Positions 53,579 through 62,970 of a stretch of 64,000 nucleotides of DNA are shown here, one piece after another. Each line of letters starts with the position of its first letter. Position 1 is the stretch's first letter. The DNA is taken from NCBI GenBank assembly GCA_025526915.1, contig JAHLKH010000106.1, positions 28,216 to 92,215 on the forward strand. Direction: 5' to 3'. The notes below the pieces were generated by a model that was not told the DNA's origin, searched no databases, and was given only the letters and a program-made list of their open reading frames with translations. The stretch is from Entophlyctis helioformis (Eukaryota; Chytridiomycota; Chytridiomycetes; Chytridiales; Chytriomycetaceae). The position numbers were made by a program, and so were the translations under genes.

Positions 53579-56500
53579 TGTGAGGTGTATCGGTGGACTG
53601 GCAGATAATACTGCAGTAGGGCTCTTAGATTCATTGGTTACATGGAGCAGAGGGGGTTCGGGATCTACCTGCAGTAGGGCTCTTAGAGAGCAGCTGGGGA
53701 AGATGGCATTGCGCGTAGCAGGCAAATGGCAATGGCGGGTCGCGTGGCCGGTGCCGCGGCTTACACCCCCCCTTGCCGAGACTCTCCTGGAGAGAAGGCC
53801 AGGCAGATGGTGAGGCATAAGAAGAAGCAGGTACCGAGATACGGGACACGCCAGGGGCAGGAGAGGATTTGGAGAGACGCGCACTACGGCGAACTGCAGG
53901 TGCACGAGAGGGAGCCGGAGGGAGGGAGCAGGAGTAGGAGCAGGGATAGGATCAGGCGCAGGAGCAGGAGCAGGAGCAGGTGTGGTAGCAGGAGCAGGAG
54001 TGGTAGCAGGGGTGGTCGGTGGGCAATTGTTGGGCGACTTGCGTTTCCTGGTGCGAGTGCGGTGGGGCGGGAGCGCGTGAGATGCCTTGAAGGCAGCCAA
54101 GAGATCGGGTGCGGTGTCTGCAAGCTCGTCTTCCGATCGCCAGCGGTTTGCTTCGCTGCCATAGCCAGCGTAGGAGACCAGGAACTTGTGCTTCTTGCGG
54201 TCCGACTTGACATCCAGAATGGCGTCAATCTCCCAGAGCTTGTCGCCATCGTCAGTCTGATCCACAGGGCCAGGCTCAGCAGGGTGCGGTCGGTCTGGGA
54301 ACGCGTCGGTAGGGCTGATGTGCGGCTTGAGCAGGCTGACATGGAACCAAGGGTGGCTGACGTGTAGCGACGGCGGCAGCTCAAGCTTGCAGTTGAGGTT
54401 GTCTAGCCGTGTGTCAATCTCAGTGATCGGAAAGGGACCCAGCCACAGAGCGCGGGCCAGAGTGGGGCGTTGAGTGTCTGGCGACCAGTTGATGCCGTCG
54501 GCTGAAAGCATGACCATGTCGCCGACCTTGTAGGCTGGGGCGTCGCGTCGGCGCTTGTCGGCCTGTCGCTTCTGCATGGCCTGCGCGTGGGTGAGGTTGG
54601 TTGTGGCCGTCGCGCGTGCCGCAGCAAGAGAGGCGACCAGGTCGCGGACAGAGCTTGGCGACGATGCCGGTGGCTCATGCGGGAACATGCGCGGCGAGAG
54701 AGCAAAGGCGAGATAGAACGGCGAGAACCCAGTGGACGCACTGACCGACTCGTTGATGGCGGCGACGGCGGCCGGAACGAGCGACTCCCAGTTGGCGCCC
54801 GAGTAGTCGGCAAACTTGGACAGGATGGACTTGAGCGTGCGGATGGTGCGCTCTGACTGGCCGTCGGTCTGCTGGTGGCGAGCCGTGGACATCATCTGTG
54901 AGATACCGGCGGCAGAGCAGAGGCTGGTCCAAAAGTCCGAGCAGAACTTGCTGTCGCGGTCGGTGACGAGCGAGGTCGGCAGGCCCTTGCCGGCGAAGAC
55001 CCAGCGGTTGAGGAACAGGCGAGCGAGCTGCTCGGCTGTGACGGTGCGTTTGCATGGGATGGCCTCGACAAGCTTTGTCAAACGGTCGACAATCACGAAA
55101 ACGGCGTCGTTGCCCGTGTCGCTGGCCGGCGGACACATTGCGAGGTCGCAGGCCACCGAGACAAACCGGTCGGCCGGAACGGGGAGCGGATGGAGCAGGC
55201 CGGCCGGCGCCTGGGTCGACAAGTTGAAGCGCTGGCATGTGTCGCACGAGGCAACATACAGCTTGACCATCGCGGGCAGGCCGGGCCACCAGTAGCGAGA
55301 GCGGATGCGGTTGAGCGTGCGGTTCGTGCCTTGGTGGCCGGCGCCAATTGGGTCGTGGTACATCGACAACAGATCGGTGCGCACTGGCCCATCAGGCACA
55401 TAGATCAGGTCGTGGTGATACCAGACGCCATCAGTCTCGGTAATGGCTGCGGCAATGGCGCGGTCAGAAGGCGATGCGGATGACGGGTCGCTCTTCCACG
55501 CACGCACTTTGCACAGGAACGGGTCATCAGCCAGCAGCGGCTTGATGGACTCAGCCAGAGAGGAGGAGACTGTCGTCAATGCACTGACATCGACGTCAGA
55601 CCGGCAGCGGCTGCACAAAGGGGCTATGGCCGGTAGGCGAGACAGCATGTCTGCCAGTTGGTTTGAGCCGCCTTGGACGTACTCAATGGTCGCGTCAAAC
55701 TCCTGCAGGGCAATCACCCAGCGAGCCTGGCGAGGTGAAAGACGCGCCTGAGTAGGGATCCAGCGCAGTGCCTGGTGGTCGGTGTGGATCGTGAAGTGCT
55801 GACAAGCCAAGTAGTGCCGGTAGTGGTAGCACATCTCGACAATCGCCAGCAGCTCACGCTCGTGTGTGGGGTAGTTGCACTCGGCAGGCTTCAGCTTGCG
55901 CGAGTAGAACACCACAGGGTGCAGTTTGCCGTCGGGGTGGATCTGCCCAATCCAGCCGCCGATACCAAAGTTGGACGCGTCACAGAAGACGTGCGTCTCA
56001 AGCTTGGGCTCAAAGAAGCGCAAAACTGGAGCCTCTGTGATAGCTCGTAGCAACGTGTGGACCGCGTTCCATTGCTGAGGGCCCATGTGGAAGCGGGCGC
56101 CTTTGCGTAGGAGATCCGTGAGCGGCGCAGTGATGTTGGCAAAGTTGTGGATAAAGTCTTTGAGCCACACGCAATGCCCGAGGAACGTCTGGACGTCCTT
56201 GACGGTTTTCAACACTGGCGGCTTCTTCATGAGCTCCTTGAAGCGGTCCTGGATGGAGTAGCCATCGCCCAAAAGCAGATGACCGCAGAATTCGACGCGC
56301 GGGGTGAGGAAGTGGCACTTGGATGGCTTGAGGTAGAGATCGTTCTCCTCCAAGAGCTGAAAGACCATCTCGAGGTGCTGGAGGTGCTCAGCCTCCGTCT
56401 TGCTGTAGACCAGGATATCGTCCATGTACGCCACGACACAGACGTCCAGCAGCTTGCCAAAGATGCGGTTCATCATGGCGTTGAATGTGGCGGGGCTGTT

Positions 56501-57664
56501 GGTCAGGCCAAACGGCAAGACACGGAACTGGAAGTGGCCGTAACGGGTCACAAACGCAGTCTTGTGCGCGTCATCAGGGTGCATACGGATGTTGTGGAAC
56601 CCGTTGCGCAGGTCCAAGGATGTCATGAACTTGCAGCCGCGGGTGCGATCACGTAGGCTTGGGATGTCAGGCATGGTGGCATGGTCTTTGACGGTGATGT
56701 TGTTGAGACCGCGAAAGTCGATGCAGAGGCGCAAGCCACCATCCTTCTTTTTGGCAATCACCACAGCAGCGGCGTACGACGAGGTGGAGGGTTCCAGCAT
56801 GTTATTCTGCAGGTACTCCTCGATGAAGGCTTTGATGATGGCATGCTCCTCGTCCGTTCGCTTCTGATGGGCTCTGCGCTTGGGCACAGGCGCGCCTTCG
56901 ATGGTGACGATCCGGTGGTTCTCAGGCCGGTCAGGCGGCAGTGAGGTTTGTGGACGGAACCGAGCTTGGTATCGTTTGACCAGTGGATGGATCACTTCTG
57001 GCCAAAGATCCAGCGGCAGATGGTCGAACATCTCATCGTGTGGGTTGACGGGCGAGGTTGCAACAGATGCGATCAGACAGGCAAGGCACTTGGCTGGCGT
57101 GCACTCGTGGTCATGATCCTCTGCATTGCAGTCCTCGTCCGCGTCGTCCTCACGATCAGGGGAATCTACATCTGGGTCCGTTCCGGCAGGGTCGATGCGC
57201 GAGATCCATACATAGTCGTCCTGGTTGTCAAAGATGTCCTGGTACGGGACAATCTCGATGGGCGGTAGCTTGGAAGGCAATTTGGACGACGGATCAGGCG
57301 CGACGACCTTGAGGCAAGGTTCAGGGACCGGTGGGACAACATTCCAACGGTGTGTCTGCGCGGTGTGCTTGTCACGAAACTCAAAGATGCGGTTGCCAAT
57401 GTCGCCATGTGTGATGACGATTTCAGCGAACCACGGCGTGCCCAGAATAAAGTCCACGTTGATATCCGCCACGATAAAGGTCAGCTGGCGCGTGTAGTCG
57501 CCACAGGTGAACAGCGCGTTGATAGCACTGTTGACCAGCCGATTCTTGTTGTTGGCGAAGCGGACGTAGAACGGTTCAACTGGGTGGGCCTTGAGCTTGT
57601 GTTTGCCGACGCAGTCCTTTGAGATGACCAGGCATGACGCGCCTGTGTCAAGGAGTCCTTGCAT
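53354..57664 (-). CDS. Chromovirus Pol polyprotein
   Basis: The 1,436-codon frame begins near the protease motif LLDTGASCLVIS (about 57640). RT follows with YMDDILVYSK (about 56410), RNase H with FCDASNFGIGGWIG, the integrase zinc region HQGTNRTLNRIR with CDTCQR (about 55250-55340), and the D,D-35-E core (FVIVDRLTKLVEAIP; VTDRDSKF; ARHQQTDGQSER). At about 54110-54250 is a chromodomain (LWEIDAILDVKSDRKKHKFL; YAGYGSEANRW) that directs integration to modified chromatin. The frame has no stop inside the element; it reads through the 3' LTR and about 225 bp of flanking LINE DNA to 53354. It lies in the -1 frame relative to Gag with a short overlap, so a -1 ribosomal shift probably makes Gag-Pol. 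The Met at 57664 may not be the true start. Confidence 0.88.
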   Translation of the reverse strand: MQGLLDTGASCLVISKDCVGKHKLKAHPVEPFYVRFANNKNRLVNSAINALFTCGDYTRQLTFIVADINVDFILGTPWFAEIVITHGDIGNRIFEFRDKHTAQTHRWNVVPPVPEPCLKVVAPDPSSKLPSKLPPIEIVPYQDIFDNQDDYVWISRIDPAGTDPDVDSPDREDDADEDCNAEDHDHECTPAKCLACLIASVATSPVNPHDEMFDHLPLDLWPEVIHPLVKRYQARFRPQTSLPPDRPENHRIVTIEGAPVPKRRAHQKRTDEEHAIIKAFIEEYLQNNMLEPSTSSYAAAVVIAKKKDGGLRLCIDFRGLNNITVKDHATMPDIPSLRDRTRGCKFMTSLDLRNGFHNIRMHPDDAHKTAFVTRYGHFQFRVLPFGLTNSPATFNAMMNRIFGKLLDVCVVAYMDDILVYSKTEAEHLQHLEMVFQLLEENDLYLKPSKCHFLTPRVEFCGHLLLGDGYSIQDRFKELMKKPPVLKTVKDVQTFLGHCVWLKDFIHNFANITAPLTDLLRKGARFHMGPQQWNAVHTLLRAITEAPVLRFFEPKLETHVFCDASNFGIGGWIGQIHPDGKLHPVVFYSRKLKPAECNYPTHERELLAIVEMCYHYRHYLACQHFTIHTDHQALRWIPTQARLSPRQARWVIALQEFDATIEYVQGGSNQLADMLSRLPAIAPLCSRCRSDVDVSALTTVSSSLAESIKPLLADDPFLCKVRAWKSDPSSASPSDRAIAAAITETDGVWYHHDLIYVPDGPVRTDLLSMYHDPIGAGHQGTNRTLNRIRSRYWWPGLPAMVKLYVASCDTCQRFNLSTQAPAGLLHPLPVPADRFVSVACDLAMCPPASDTGNDAVFVIVDRLTKLVEAIPCKRTVTAEQLARLFLNRWVFAGKGLPTSLVTDRDSKFCSDFWTSLCSAAGISQMMSTARHQQTDGQSERTIRTLKSILSKFADYSGANWESLVPAAVAAINESVSASTGFSPFYLAFALSPRMFPHEPPASSPSSVRDLVASLAAARATATTNLTHAQAMQKRQADKRRRDAPAYKVGDMVMLSADGINWSPDTQRPTLARALWLGPFPITEIDTRLDNLNCKLELPPSLHVSHPWFHVSLLKPHISPTDAFPDRPHPAEPGPVDQTDDGDKLWEIDAILDVKSDRKKHKFLVSYAGYGSEANRWRSEDELADTAPDLLAAFKASHALPPHRTRTRKRKSPNNCPPTTPATTPAPATTPAPAPAPAPDPIPAPTPAPSLRLPLVHLQFAVVRVSPNPLLPLACPVSRYLLLLMPHHLPGLLSRRVSARGGVSRGTGHATRHCHLPATRNAIFPSCSLRALLQVDPEPPLLHVTNESKSPTAVLSASPPIHLTDRQQPAWQLASIVSLPKKGPATVVSVVDLDRGMAADGMSEDPDHVADVHGRCILSRAKGWCTWQRGRGSRGRQP
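53579..53765 (-). repeat. Chromovirus 3' LTR
   Basis: 187 bp, ends TGTGAGG...CTTACA on the plus strand. It contains an internal direct repeat of TGCAGTAGGGCTCTTAGA. Matches 60283-60469 throughout. Confidence 0.92.
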
Positions 57665-57699
57665 TGGGATGCCGTTCAGCGTAGCCTCGATCTCGCTTT

Positions 57700-59772
57700 T
57701 CAGCAGCGTGTCATGAGTTGGGGGCGGGGGCGAGGGGCTTGCGGTTCAGTGCTGCGCGCCTTGCCGAGGATCGATGCTTCGGCCTTGGCGATCACCTCTG
57801 CGACCCGTGGGGAACTGCTGGTGTACGGCGAGAAAGAGAATTCATTGTGCGCGGCTGAGGCAGACGGCGTGGCATTGGGAGTTGGGGCGTCTGGGAAGGT
57901 GCCGGCCGGTGCAGTTGGGTTGATGGCTGCCACAGACGCGTGATCGCGTTGCGACGGTGGGGTGCATTTGTGGTTTGGGCCTCTGGGGTGGCGGCACGCA
58001 AAGCAGCCCGAGTGCGCCGTGAGGAAGAGGCGGTCGGTGACGGTCAGGGGGGCGTGCCGGCGGCTAATGACCTCGGCCCAGTTTCTTTCCGTAGCGGGAG
58101 GAGCGGCGGCCCGCTGAGCCTCAGTGAACACCGGCTTGGCAAAGCGCGGCGAGGCACTGGTGGCGGCAGCAGCAGTTTGGCCGGCCGGCGGCACGGATGG
58201 AGCGTGGGACGTGGTGCTAGACCGAGAGACACGCGAGGTGCGACCGCGTTGAAGGGTGGAAGCCGCTGACTGATTCGCGGCAGCTTGGTAGGCCGCGTTC
58301 AGTTGCTGGCCCATGGTATGGCTGATGGCGTCGGCTTCCTTGCCTGCGGCGGCCTTGATGTATTCGTCCAGCGAGCATGAGTCCATGGCGGGGAGGAGAC
58401 AGGCGATGGATCTGTCCAAGTGCGCGCGGAAATTGGTCATGATCGCCCGGTCCGTCTCTTTGGCCAGCCGACCAAGCTTGACCAGCTCGCCCGACCAGGA
58501 TGGGATCAGGCCCTTGGGTACGAAGCCGCGGAATTGGTATGCCGCGATCTCTTGGGCAGAGCTCACGCTGAATCTGCTGTCACCCGCCTCAAGGAACTCT
58601 TCGAATGTGGGGTTGCGCCTGGCGAGAATGAAGGTGTTGTTGTACCATTCCGACGCGGCGCCCTTGAGGAACGAAGCGAAGAACAGCACCTTGTCCTTGT
58701 CGCTGGGCATGATGTCCGCGTACAAGTCAGCATACGCATGGATGGTGTCGCGGAATGCGATCCATTCCATGGATGTTCGTGCATAGTCGGCCGCGGTCAT
58801 GATGGTTCCGTCGAACGTCCTGTCCTTCATGGTCTCGTGCAGCTGGTTGCGTCTGTACGAGATCCCTGACTGGCTTTCGGCGACGGTGGGCGGAGTCGAC
58901 TGGTGCACGACAGGCACAGGTGTCACTGGCACAGGCGTCGCTGGTGCAGGTGTTGGTGGCTCAGCCGCGACAGCTGGACCAGGCGCTGGTGGTGTGGGAG
59001 ATGCCTGCACGGAGCCTGACGCCGAGCTGGTGCGCGATCGGAGGTTGATGCGTCCGCGGATGAACTTTGTGCGGCTGACACGCTTGGGGCGGTTGGCAGC
59101 TGCAGGGCGGGCGTAGTTGTACGCCAGTGGCGAGAGCATCGGCACCATGGCCGCGACAATCGACTGCGCGAGATCGTTGGGGTCGGAGACGCCCTGCGGC
59201 GTTGGAGTTGTCGAGCCGACCGAGGCTGAGGGCTGGCGCTGATGCTGGTGTGCGAACGCCTGTAGCAGCGGCGCTGGTTGTGGCTGCGGCAGCGGCATGT
59301 GGCGATGCTGCAGCGCGGCGAGCCCGGCCGAGTCGGCCGATGGCGTCATTGATGGAGCAGACAGAGCAGTGGGGAGCGATCTAAAATCGCGCGATGGCAG
59401 TGAAGCTGGCGGGGCACTGGCTGCGACCCTGACTGGGATGGGTGCTGGGGCAGTGGTGGGGGCAGCGAGAGGTTGAGCGGCCAGTGCGGGAGTGTGTGAA
59501 CCAGTCGGTGTAGCCAGAACAGACGGCCCAGCAGGGCTGGCAGACGCGGAAGAACGGCTGTCCAGCCACGAGCCAAGGAGGTTGGCAAAAGCAGCGCGGT
59601 CAGCATCGGAGGCTGAGTGGAAGGCTTCGACCAGCGAGAAGGAGGCAGCAGGGGCAGCTGCTGCGACCGAGGGCTGAGCGGCACCGTGGGCGGGTGCAGC
59701 GGCAATGGGCTGGATCTGGAGGGTCGAGAGCGTCTGGGTGAGGTCGTCCACATCGGCGTCCGAGTCTGACAC
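57700..59772 (-). CDS. Chromovirus Gag
   Basis: A 690-residue protein. The N-terminal third is low-complexity (Ala, Pro, Ser). The centre carries a capsid-like helical region (DRTFDGTIMTAADYARTSME; FLKGAASEWYNNTFILARR) typical of Ty3-type Gag. Near the end, CFACRHPRGPNHKC is a Cys/His cluster of form CX2CX7HXC, a variant of the usual CCHC knuckle. The stop is at 57700. It assembles the particle and binds element RNA. Confidence 0.82.
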   Translation of the reverse strand: MSDSDADVDDLTQTLSTLQIQPIAAAPAHGAAQPSVAAAAPAASFSLVEAFHSASDADRAAFANLLGSWLDSRSSASASPAGPSVLATPTGSHTPALAAQPLAAPTTAPAPIPVRVAASAPPASLPSRDFRSLPTALSAPSMTPSADSAGLAALQHRHMPLPQPQPAPLLQAFAHQHQRQPSASVGSTTPTPQGVSDPNDLAQSIVAAMVPMLSPLAYNYARPAAANRPKRVSRTKFIRGRINLRSRTSSASGSVQASPTPPAPGPAVAAEPPTPAPATPVPVTPVPVVHQSTPPTVAESQSGISYRRNQLHETMKDRTFDGTIMTAADYARTSMEWIAFRDTIHAYADLYADIMPSDKDKVLFFASFLKGAASEWYNNTFILARRNPTFEEFLEAGDSRFSVSSAQEIAAYQFRGFVPKGLIPSWSGELVKLGRLAKETDRAIMTNFRAHLDRSIACLLPAMDSCSLDEYIKAAAGKEADAISHTMGQQLNAAYQAAANQSAASTLQRGRTSRVSRSSTTSHAPSVPPAGQTAAAATSASPRFAKPVFTEAQRAAAPPATERNWAEVISRRHAPLTVTDRLFLTAHSGCFACRHPRGPNHKCTPPSQRDHASVAAINPTAPAGTFPDAPTPNATPSASAAHNEFSFSPYTSSSPRVAEVIAKAEASILGKARSTEPQAPRPRPQLMTRC

Positions 59773-59827
59773 GTGTGGCTGGCGGCGAAATTGATGCCGT
59801 GCGATACTGGGTGCTCGAGAGACGGGG

Positions 59828-59880
59828 GCTGTTGCTGGGGCTGTTGCTGGGGCTGTTGCTGGGGCTGTTGCTGGTACTGG
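59828..59880. repeat. 12-bp tandem repeat in the chromovirus leader
   Basis: About four copies of GGGGCTGTTGCT, within the 5' untranslated leader upstream of Gag. It is followed by GGTGCAGCTGCTGTT repeats. Confidence 0.75.
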
Positions 59881-60282
59881 TGGTGCTGTTGGTGGTGCAG
59901 CTGCTGTTGGTGGTGCAGCTGCGAATGGTCGACAATGTCGTCCGACGCTTCGAAAGCGTCGAACGACGCCTCCGACGCAGACGTAAATGAAATGCTGCTG
60001 GACGTCGAGGCAGGGGACGGAGCGAGCATCGAGGCGGCGATGGCCGACATCTCGATGGCCGAGTCAAAGCCTGGGGTGTGGACGAAGGCGCCTGGGAGGC
60101 CTCGAAGGGCGTTGGTAGGCGTCGACGTCGCTGGCTCTAAGGGTCGGTTGGTGTGCGAGGCCGACATGGCGAGGCCGCGGTCTTGGAAAACGCGCGGCAG
60201 CGGCCGAGTCGGCGGGACTGGTGGGTGGGACGAACCGGAGGCGGGAGCGGTGGTGGACAACTGTCCGAGAAGAGAGCTGCTC

Positions 60283-60469
60283 TGTGAGGTGTATCGGTGG
60301 ACTGGCAGATAATACTGCAGTAGGGCTCTTAGATTCATTGGTTACATGGAGCAGAGGGGGTTCGGGATCTACCTGCAGTAGGGCTCTTAGAGAGCAGCTG
60401 GGGAAGATGGCATTGCGCGTAGCAGGCAAATGGCAATGGCGGGTCGCGTGGCCGGTGCCGCGGCTTACA
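60283..60469 (-). repeat. Chromovirus 5' LTR
   Basis: Direct repeat of 53579-53765. Immediately inside it (reading on the minus strand) is GAGCAGCTCTCTT, not a sequence complementary to a tRNA 3' end. Confidence 0.92.
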
Positions 60470-60541
60470 CGATCGCTGGCCTTTGAGCTCCTGCAGAGGA
60501 TTGCGCACAAGACAAACACACATGCTCATTCGCGTCCTCAA
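60470..60541 (-). mobile_element. LINE remnant, right part, separated by the chromovirus
   Basis: The minus-strand frame just outside the 5' LTR (LCRSSKASDR) continues in phase across the CGATC duplication into QQPAWQLASIVSLPKKG at 53578, so the chromovirus inserted into a LINE reading frame. The LINE boundary on the right is not defined. Confidence 0.6.
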
Positions 60542-61225
60542 ACTCTACCACATTCACATGAACTGTGAATGACATCACAATGGCAAATGCATTTGGCATC
60601 AGATGCATTTGCAAATGGATTGGCATCGGCTGTCACAAGATACAATGCCACACAAAACTCGAGATCCGCTCTCGCCTGTTCGTCCTCAACACACAATCCC
60701 CACAGACCAAATGCCATTCCAATCCGAGTCGCACAGCGGTCGCAGCAAGCTAGTCATTGCCCCTCAGACAGGTGAGCCAGCAAAGCTGCCCATCTGCCCG
60801 CCTGCCTTGCTGTCAGCGTGTCCGTCGGCGTTGCTGCCTTCCCGTCGCGTTGCTTGCCATCGCGCTCCTCCCACTTCACTCCACTCTCTGGCCAGCCTGC
60901 CCGATCATGCCCGGCTGCCCACGGCCTGCTGCCATGCCCTTCCTCCTGGTGCCTTGCGGTTGTGCTGGCCGCATTCCTCCTTGCCATTGCTCTGACACGA
61001 TCCTGACACTTGTGATCCGCTGGTGCCATTCCACACAAAGACGGTCGCACAGACACGGGCGTGTCAGATCTTGACATGCCGGCGACAAGAAGCGCTGCTC
61101 TTTGCGTGGCAAGACCCACCGGCCAGTCTGCGCGCAAGCCGGCAAGATTCCGCGCCAAGCGTTCTGCGTGAGACGCCGCGTCCAGTCGTGCCGATGCCGT
61201 TGGTTTGTGTCATGTGCTGACACTC
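60542..61225. other. Spacer between retroelements
   Basis: 684 bp without recognisable genes. It includes short CATTTGCAAATGGATTGGCATC-type repeats near 60575-60630. It may be degenerate retroelement sequence. Confidence 0.4.
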
Positions 61226-61515
61226 TGTAACGATATCCACGGACAGATCATCCCGTCGTGGTCCCAGGCCCTGACGCCCTGTGTCCCTGTTTCATGGGTC
61301 ATTGCCTTGCCATATTGCTGTCCAATGGCGCGCCTCTATTCCATGTGACGCGCCTATATAAGCTGGCACTGGATAGTACTCTGCCAACCCCAGCCGTTGT
61401 GCCTCGTACTTCCCAGGTGCCTATCCATCCTTATGTCTGCCTATGGCTACTGCTCTTACCAATGAACATGCCTCGTACTTCCCAGACGTATACCGTCCGT
61501 ACAAGTCCTTATACA
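61226..61515 (+). repeat. LTR copy 1 of a non-autonomous LTR element
   Basis: 290 bp from TGTAACGATATCC to CCTTATACA (TG...CA ends), with a TATATAAG promoter box near 61355. It is repeated at 61678-61967 and 63719-64000. Confidence 0.8.
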
Positions 61516-61677
61516 ATGGCTCACCCATCGAACTCGACGACCGACCGACCGACCGAATTCTGGGCCGCCATGCAAGCCGGCGGCCCAGGCCAGCCGACCC
61601 GCACCAGCCCGCAACAGACCGCAACCAACAACCATCGCAACCACCTCCAAACGACCACCAGCAGCCTCCAGCACGAG
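61226..61677 (+). repeat. Tandem unit: LTR plus 162 bp of leader
   Basis: The 452-bp block 61226-61677 (LTR plus the first 162 bp of internal sequence) is repeated directly at 61678-62129 with few differences. In the first copy the internal sequence stops at GCACGAG and a new LTR begins at once. Confidence 0.85.
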
Positions 61678-61967
61678 TGTAACGATATCCACGGACGGAT
61701 CATCCCGTCGTGGTCCCAGGCCCTGACGCCCTGTGTCCCTGTTTCATGGGTCATTGCCTTGCCATATTGCTGTCCAATGGCGCGCCTCTATTCCATGTGA
61801 CGCGCCTATATAAGCTGGCACTGGATAGTACTCTGCCAACCCCAGTCGTTGTGCCTCGTACTTCCCAGGTGCCTATCCATCCTTATGTCTGCCTATGGCT
61901 ACTGCTCTTACCAATGAACATGCCTCGTACTTCCCAGACGTATACCGTCCGTACAAGTCCTTATACA
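61678..61967 (+). repeat. LTR copy 2, functional 5' LTR of the element
   Basis: Matches copy 1 with scattered differences, including ATGGCT versus ACGACT just inside the internal end. It is followed by the full internal region. Confidence 0.8.
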
Positions 61968-62621
61968 ACGACTCACCCATCGAACTCGACGACCGACCGA
62001 CCGACCGAATTCTGGGCCGCCATGCAAGCCGGCGGCCCAGGCCAGCCGACCCGCACCAGCCCGCAACAGACCGCAACCAACAACCATCGCAACCACCTCC
62101 AAACGACCACCAGCAGCCTCCAGCACGAGCTACGCACCGCTCGCCTGGAGCTGCACAACATCCAGCTCATTTCCGACGACTGTCTGCTCGCCATCCAGCT
62201 ACAGACAGCCTGTGTTGACAAGACTCGTTCCATTGCCGCCAGCATCCTTCGCTCATGCCACAGGCCGCCGACAAAGGAGGAGCACCATCGCCTGGCCCCT
62301 GCAATGGTTGCTCTGCGAGAGGACCTTGCCAGGCGTGACAGCCTCCAGCTTGAGCAGCAGCAGCTCGAGCAGACGGCAAGCGACCTGCTTGCATTCATTG
62401 ACCAGCTCGAAGCCACACTTCGTTGGCGCAAACTCAACCATCGTTTGTGGAACGCCAACGGCAGTAGCAGCAGCAGTAGCAGCCGCAACACCGACCTCGC
62501 CACCAGCTCCATCTGCACCGGCCCGGCCATGTGCAGCCCCAACCGCTCTGCATGCAGCAGCTGCCCGACCAGCCCGTCCGCAGCCCCGGCCACTCTGGCC
62601 CTGGCAGCATGCCTGTCCTGA
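61968..62621 (+). CDS. Gag-like coiled-coil ORF of the non-autonomous element
   Basis: Downstream of the LTR a frame encodes about 215 residues: a Thr/Gln/Pro-rich start (HPSNSTTDRPTEFWAAMQAG), then a helical, probably coiled-coil region (LRTARLELHNIQLISDDCLL; LARRDSLQLEQQQLEQTASD) and a Ser/Cys-rich end with the stop at 62619-62621. In LTR copy 1 this frame has an ATG at the LTR edge, but in copy 2 it has mutated to ACG, so the start in the longer copy is unclear. It could be a degenerate Gag; there is no zinc knuckle. Confidence 0.45.
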   Translation, partial: TTHPSNSTTDRPTEFWAAMQAGGPGQPTRTSPQQTATNNHRNHLQTTTSSLQHELRTARLELHNIQLISDDCLLAIQLQTACVDKTRSIAASILRSCHRPPTKEEHHRLAPAMVALREDLARRDSLQLEQQQLEQTASDLLAFIDQLEATLRWRKLNHRLWNANGSSSSSSSRNTDLATSSICTGPAMCSPNRSACSSCPTSPSAAPATLALAACLS

Positions 62622-62829
62622 CGCCGCGGCATCAGCAGCATCGTTCTCCCGTTCCGACCGCCACTGCTCTGGCCTCGCCTCAGCAGCACCGACCGACCCA
62701 GCCGCCTCTGGCACCGGCCAGCCCGGCCAGCAGGGTCGAGCACCCGTCCGTCGCGTACCCGTCCGTCCCGTCCCCGTCTGTCCCGCTCTGCAGCCCAGTC
62801 GCTGTCCCTGCAGGCTCGCCCATCCAGCC

Positions 62830-62970
62830 GCCTGCAGCGCGCGCCGATTGGCCAACGCGATCTGATTGGCCAACGCGTGCCAATCGGTCAGCAGCAGCTG
62901 ATTGGTCGCACCAACCGATTGGTCAGCCGCATCTGATTGGTCGCCATCAGCCGATCCATCGCCGATGCCA
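62830..62970. repeat. ATTGG/CCAAT-motif cluster in the element
   Basis: Within about 140 bp the sequence GATTGG (or its complement CCAATC) occurs about eight times, in phrases such as CTGATTGGCCAACGCG and CTGATTGGTCGC. The reverse complement is the CCAAT box core. Confidence 0.65.

Larger units (their letters stand above)
53579..60469 (-). mobile_element. Full-length Ty3-type chromovirus LTR retrotransposon
   Basis: A 6,891-bp element with 187-bp LTRs at each end that look identical base for base. It is flanked by a 5-bp target duplication CGATC (53574-53578 and 60470-60474). Gag and pol lie on the minus strand, so the right LTR is the 5' LTR. A polypurine tract (AAGGGGGGG on the minus strand, about 53766-53775) precedes the 3' LTR. 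Pol order is protease, RT, RNase H, integrase, chromodomain, as in chromoviruses. Identical LTRs and open frames indicate a recent insertion, possibly still mobile. Confidence 0.92.

Noticed and set aside
59773..60312. Plus-strand frame opposite the chromovirus leader
   Set aside because: Composed of the 12-bp repeat and antisense to the element; no domain features.
61968..62129. tRNA primer-binding site next to the non-autonomous LTR
   Set aside because: The bases after the LTR (ATGGCTCACCC or ACGACTCACCC) differ between copies and do not complement a plausible tRNA 3' end of the right length.
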